In this document: positions 5,427 through 7,492 of the stretch, one piece after another
How positions within the stretch are numbered: position 1 is the first letter of the stretch
Layout of the letters: each line of letters opens with the position of its first letter
DNA from: an uncultured Eubacterium sp.
GTDB lineage: Bacteria > Bacillota > Clostridia > Lachnospirales > Lachnospiraceae
Reading direction: 5' to 3'
DNA length: 7,492 nucleotides
Assembly (NCBI GenBank): GCA_910585745.1
Contig: CAJUFM010000097.1
Span: forward strand, 1-7,492
Translations under genes and position numbers: made by a program
The notes under the pieces: model-generated
Database searches by the model: none
Told to the model about the DNA's origin: nothing
What the model saw: the letters and a program-made list of their open reading frames with translations, nothing else

Positions 5427-7349
5427 TTACTGGAAAATTCTTCTTGCAAAATTATACAGTCCGTTTTTCCATGGTCCCCACCAGTGACCTCCCGGCCAGT
5501 TATAATAAATGTGGTCGAAGCCGTTATTTTTCAAAGTTGTACTGTACTGCTTTGGACTGTCTCCGACAATTGTATCACCATCACCTTCAACAATCATAAA
5601 CAACGTATTTTTTCTGTACTCCTGTGGTATTGTCAGAGTACTCGTAGTGAGAAGTCCATTCTCTCTCCAATATGGCAGCACTCCGACTGCCGGGCAGAAG
5701 GCACCCGTGTAAGCAAAATCATTGACCATTTTCACACCGATATAAATGGCGTTACGTCCTCCCATGGACAGACCTGCAATCGCTCTGTTGTCACGGCCTG
5801 GTTTCACAGGGTAGTTTTTCTCGATGTATGGGATCAGGCTGGTTTTCAGGTCATCCAGCATACGATTGTACATCCCAAACTGCTCCAGTGACAGGTGGGC
5901 TGGATTTGCCTCACTTTTATGTCTTACACACTGGTTCGGAAGCACCATGATCATCTCTTTTGCAGTTCCCGCAGCTATCATATTACTTACGATCTCATTG
6001 GGCTTTCCATCCAGCCACTCGGTCTCGCTTCCGCCGATTCCATGAAGAAGGTATAACACCGGATATTTTTTCGACGGATTATATTTTGGCGGAAGAATAA
6101 CCGTTGCTTTTCGGTTCATTTCCGCAACGTATGAATAATATTCAACGGTTTTGATTTCTCCATATGTAACTCCTGCTTTTTTCTGGTCAAAATCAGCTGG
6201 TGTATTGTAGTTTGCGTCAATAAATGATTTTGGTTTTGAATAGTTCGGATCAACCGTCTCATCTTTGCCAGCATCTGAACCTGCAGCGGTCATAGAGATA
6301 TCATCTACATAGAACGGAATTAGATCATCGGCAGACGGGCTGCTCTTAAAGGCAGTTTCAACAAATACTTTTGTGCTGGACAGATCGGCATCCGCTGGGA
6401 TGGTATAGGTTCCTTCTACAAGTCCCCAATTCCCCTTGGACACGTTTGCTCCTGCCATAATACTTATCTTGCTCCCGCTTTTAATGCAAATATTAAAGGT
6501 CTGCTGTGCCCTGCTTCCCTCTGTAAAATAAAATCTTGCACTCACTTTGTACTTCTGTCCCTTTTGAACCTTTCCGGTAATATCCTGCAGCGGACCAGCA
6601 GCTGTTGCCTTACGATCCTTTGCCTGCATGGAGTGGTTCCCGCTATACTTTGTAACATATCCAAGATTCAGTGTCGCATTCCCCATGGTTGTCCACTTGT
6701 CATAACCATTTTCAAAACCGCCATTTTCAATAACTGACACAGACTCTTTCATGGAAATATCATCTACATAAAAAGTCATCAGATCATTGGCTGGCGCCGG
6801 GTTTGACACATATGGAGTTTCAATAAAAACTGTTACATTGGACATATTAGCGTTTGCCGGTACGGTATAGGTTCCCTTGATGGTTCCCCACTCACCTTTT
6901 TTCGCTATTGCATTTCCGATGTTGACATAGGTTCCGTCACCATAACGGAGCGTCATAAGAAATGTTTTCTCAGCCGGATAATTCACGCTGTTTGGATCGC
7001 TTTCATCCTGTCTATACTGAACCTTCGCCGACACATTATAAGTTTTTCCGGCCTGTATCCTGCCAGTGATATCCTGGGATGGTCCTGCTGAGGTACACGT
7101 TCTTCCGGATGCTTTTAATCCCAGATTTCCGCTTGCCTTGGTATAATAGGCCAGACTCAGCGTGGAACCATTCTGTCCGTTCCAGTCTGTCAGTCCATTT
7201 TCAATGTCACCATTTTTAATTACTTCTGTGTTGTCTGCCTGTGCTGTCTGAAAACTGAATACACAAAGAAACATAGCACATAACGTCAAAGCTGCAAACT
7301 TCATTATTTTTTTCACTTTTCTTTTTACCTCCAATACTTCATTATTCAT
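5427..7349 (-). CDS. Secreted esterase: two CBM22-like domains plus CE1 catalytic domain
   Basis: This 640-residue exported enzyme probably removes feruloyl or acetyl groups from xylan outside the cell. After a basic n-region, residues 16-38 form a signal peptide ending in TAQA. Two homologous carbohydrate-binding domains follow (about 44-200 and 206-354). Each opens with NG(D/G)xENG, carries a GPxQDITG stretch (89-96 and 252-259) and closes with YVDDIS, the CBM4_9/CBM22 pattern. A Pro/Asp-rich linker (355-390) leads to an alpha/beta-hydrolase of the CE1/esterase D type: LLHGIGG (434-440, oxyanion region), nucleophile Ser528 in GLSMGG, probable Asp592 in EGDGD, and His622 in GGHWWGPW. No dockerin or cell-wall anchor is present. 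The start is uncertain: ATG 7349 has GGAG 11 bases upstream, while GTG 7316 (629 residues) has the stronger GGAGGT. The frame also extends to GTG 7412, which abuts its GAGG. No clear promoter is visible before the window edge. CE1 assignment is strong; substrate is inferred. Confidence 0.93.
   Translation of the reverse strand: MNNEVLEVKRKVKKIMKFAALTLCAMFLCVFSFQTAQADNTEVIKNGDIENGLTDWNGQNGSTLSLAYYTKASGNLGLKASGRTCTSAGPSQDITGRIQAGKTYNVSAKVQYRQDESDPNSVNYPAEKTFLMTLRYGDGTYVNIGNAIAKKGEWGTIKGTYTVPANANMSNVTVFIETPYVSNPAPANDLMTFYVDDISMKESVSVIENGGFENGYDKWTTMGNATLNLGYVTKYSGNHSMQAKDRKATAAGPLQDITGKVQKGQKYKVSARFYFTEGSRAQQTFNICIKSGSKISIMAGANVSKGNWGLVEGTYTIPADADLSSTKVFVETAFKSSPSADDLIPFYVDDISMTAAGSDAGKDETVDPNYSKPKSFIDANYNTPADFDQKKAGVTYGEIKTVEYYSYVAEMNRKATVILPPKYNPSKKYPVLYLLHGIGGSETEWLDGKPNEIVSNMIAAGTAKEMIMVLPNQCVRHKSEANPAHLSLEQFGMYNRMLDDLKTSLIPYIEKNYPVKPGRDNRAIAGLSMGGRNAIYIGVKMVNDFAYTGAFCPAVGVLPYWRENGLLTTSTLTIPQEYRKNTLFMIVEGDGDTIVGDSPKQYSTTLKNNGFDHIYYNWPGGHWWGPWKNGLYNFARRIFQ
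7327..7332 (-). promoter_or_regulatory. Alternative ribosome binding site inside the esterase 5' region
   Basis: GGAGGT lies ten bases before an in-frame GTG at 7316, which would give the compact signal peptide beginning MKKIMKFAAL. It lies within the coding frame if ATG 7349 is used, so it competes with the GGAG at 7361-7364 as the true initiation signal. Confidence 0.45.
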
Positions 7350-7492
7350 CCCTGTTACTTCTCCATAACAGTTTGTGAATAAATAAAAACTATAACTTCC
7401 TGGATGAACCACCTCTTTCTTTTTGAGTGCTGTATTAATTTTACACTACTTTACAACTTTATAAATGATGCCCCTGTTTCTTAATTAGCTGT

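Noticed and set aside
5484..5891. 135-residue plus-strand frame opposite the esterase
   Set aside because: It is antisense to the conserved catalytic domain, has no family features, and has no plausible ribosome binding site or promoter.
7413..7492. Possible promoter upstream of the esterase (TTGTAA and TAAAAT/TAATAC-like hexamers)
   Set aside because: No pair has both acceptable hexamers and 16-18 base spacing; the true promoter may lie beyond the window edge.

Overview
The window is about 7.5 kb in which every credible gene lies on the minus strand, so it reads right to left. Low to moderate GC, strong GGAGG-type ribosome binding sites, a secreted two-CBM xylan-type esterase and a hybrid-kinase-like signalling protein suggest a Gram-positive Clostridia chromosome, most likely a gut Lachnospiraceae. 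This is inferred from gene content and style; no marker gene is present.

From right to left: (1) a secreted esterase with two tandem CBM22/CBM4_9-like domains followed by a CE1 (feruloyl/acetyl-xylan esterase type) catalytic domain, closed by a hairpin terminator. (2) A well delimited two-gene unit: an extended -10 promoter, a membrane-anchored PAS-receiver protein that lacks any kinase domain, an AI-2E-family (PF01594) permease, and a terminator whose stem begins before the permease stop codon. (3) A short pair: a classical NADP(H)-type short-chain dehydrogenase and an MmcQ/YjbR-fold protein. (4) An AT-rich left end: a good promoter, a roughly 70-bp remnant of an IS630-type transposase fused out of frame to the tail of an unknown protein, then a lipoprotein with beta-propeller-like repeats. 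After its stop codon comes a compact repeat: a 17-bp direct repeat flanking a perfect 9-bp hairpin.

The esterase would act outside the cell on plant arabinoxylan. The PAS-receiver and permease are probably co-transcribed, but nothing in the sequence gives the signal or substrate. The SDR and MmcQ/YjbR genes look like ordinary housekeeping or accessory genes. The left end looks acquired or rearranged because its base composition differs sharply and it carries transposase debris. For five genes a Shine-Dalgarno sequence helps choose the start; in four of them (MmcQ/YjbR, SDR, permease, esterase) the start preferred here is downstream of the longest reading frame.

I do not see a clear undescribed multi-gene system. 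The best leads are the kinase-less PAS-receiver protein, the hairpin/direct-repeat element, and the transposase-derived chimeric ORF with its own promoter. No stretch over 300 bases lacks a gene; the largest gap (5216-5426) holds a promoter and a terminator.
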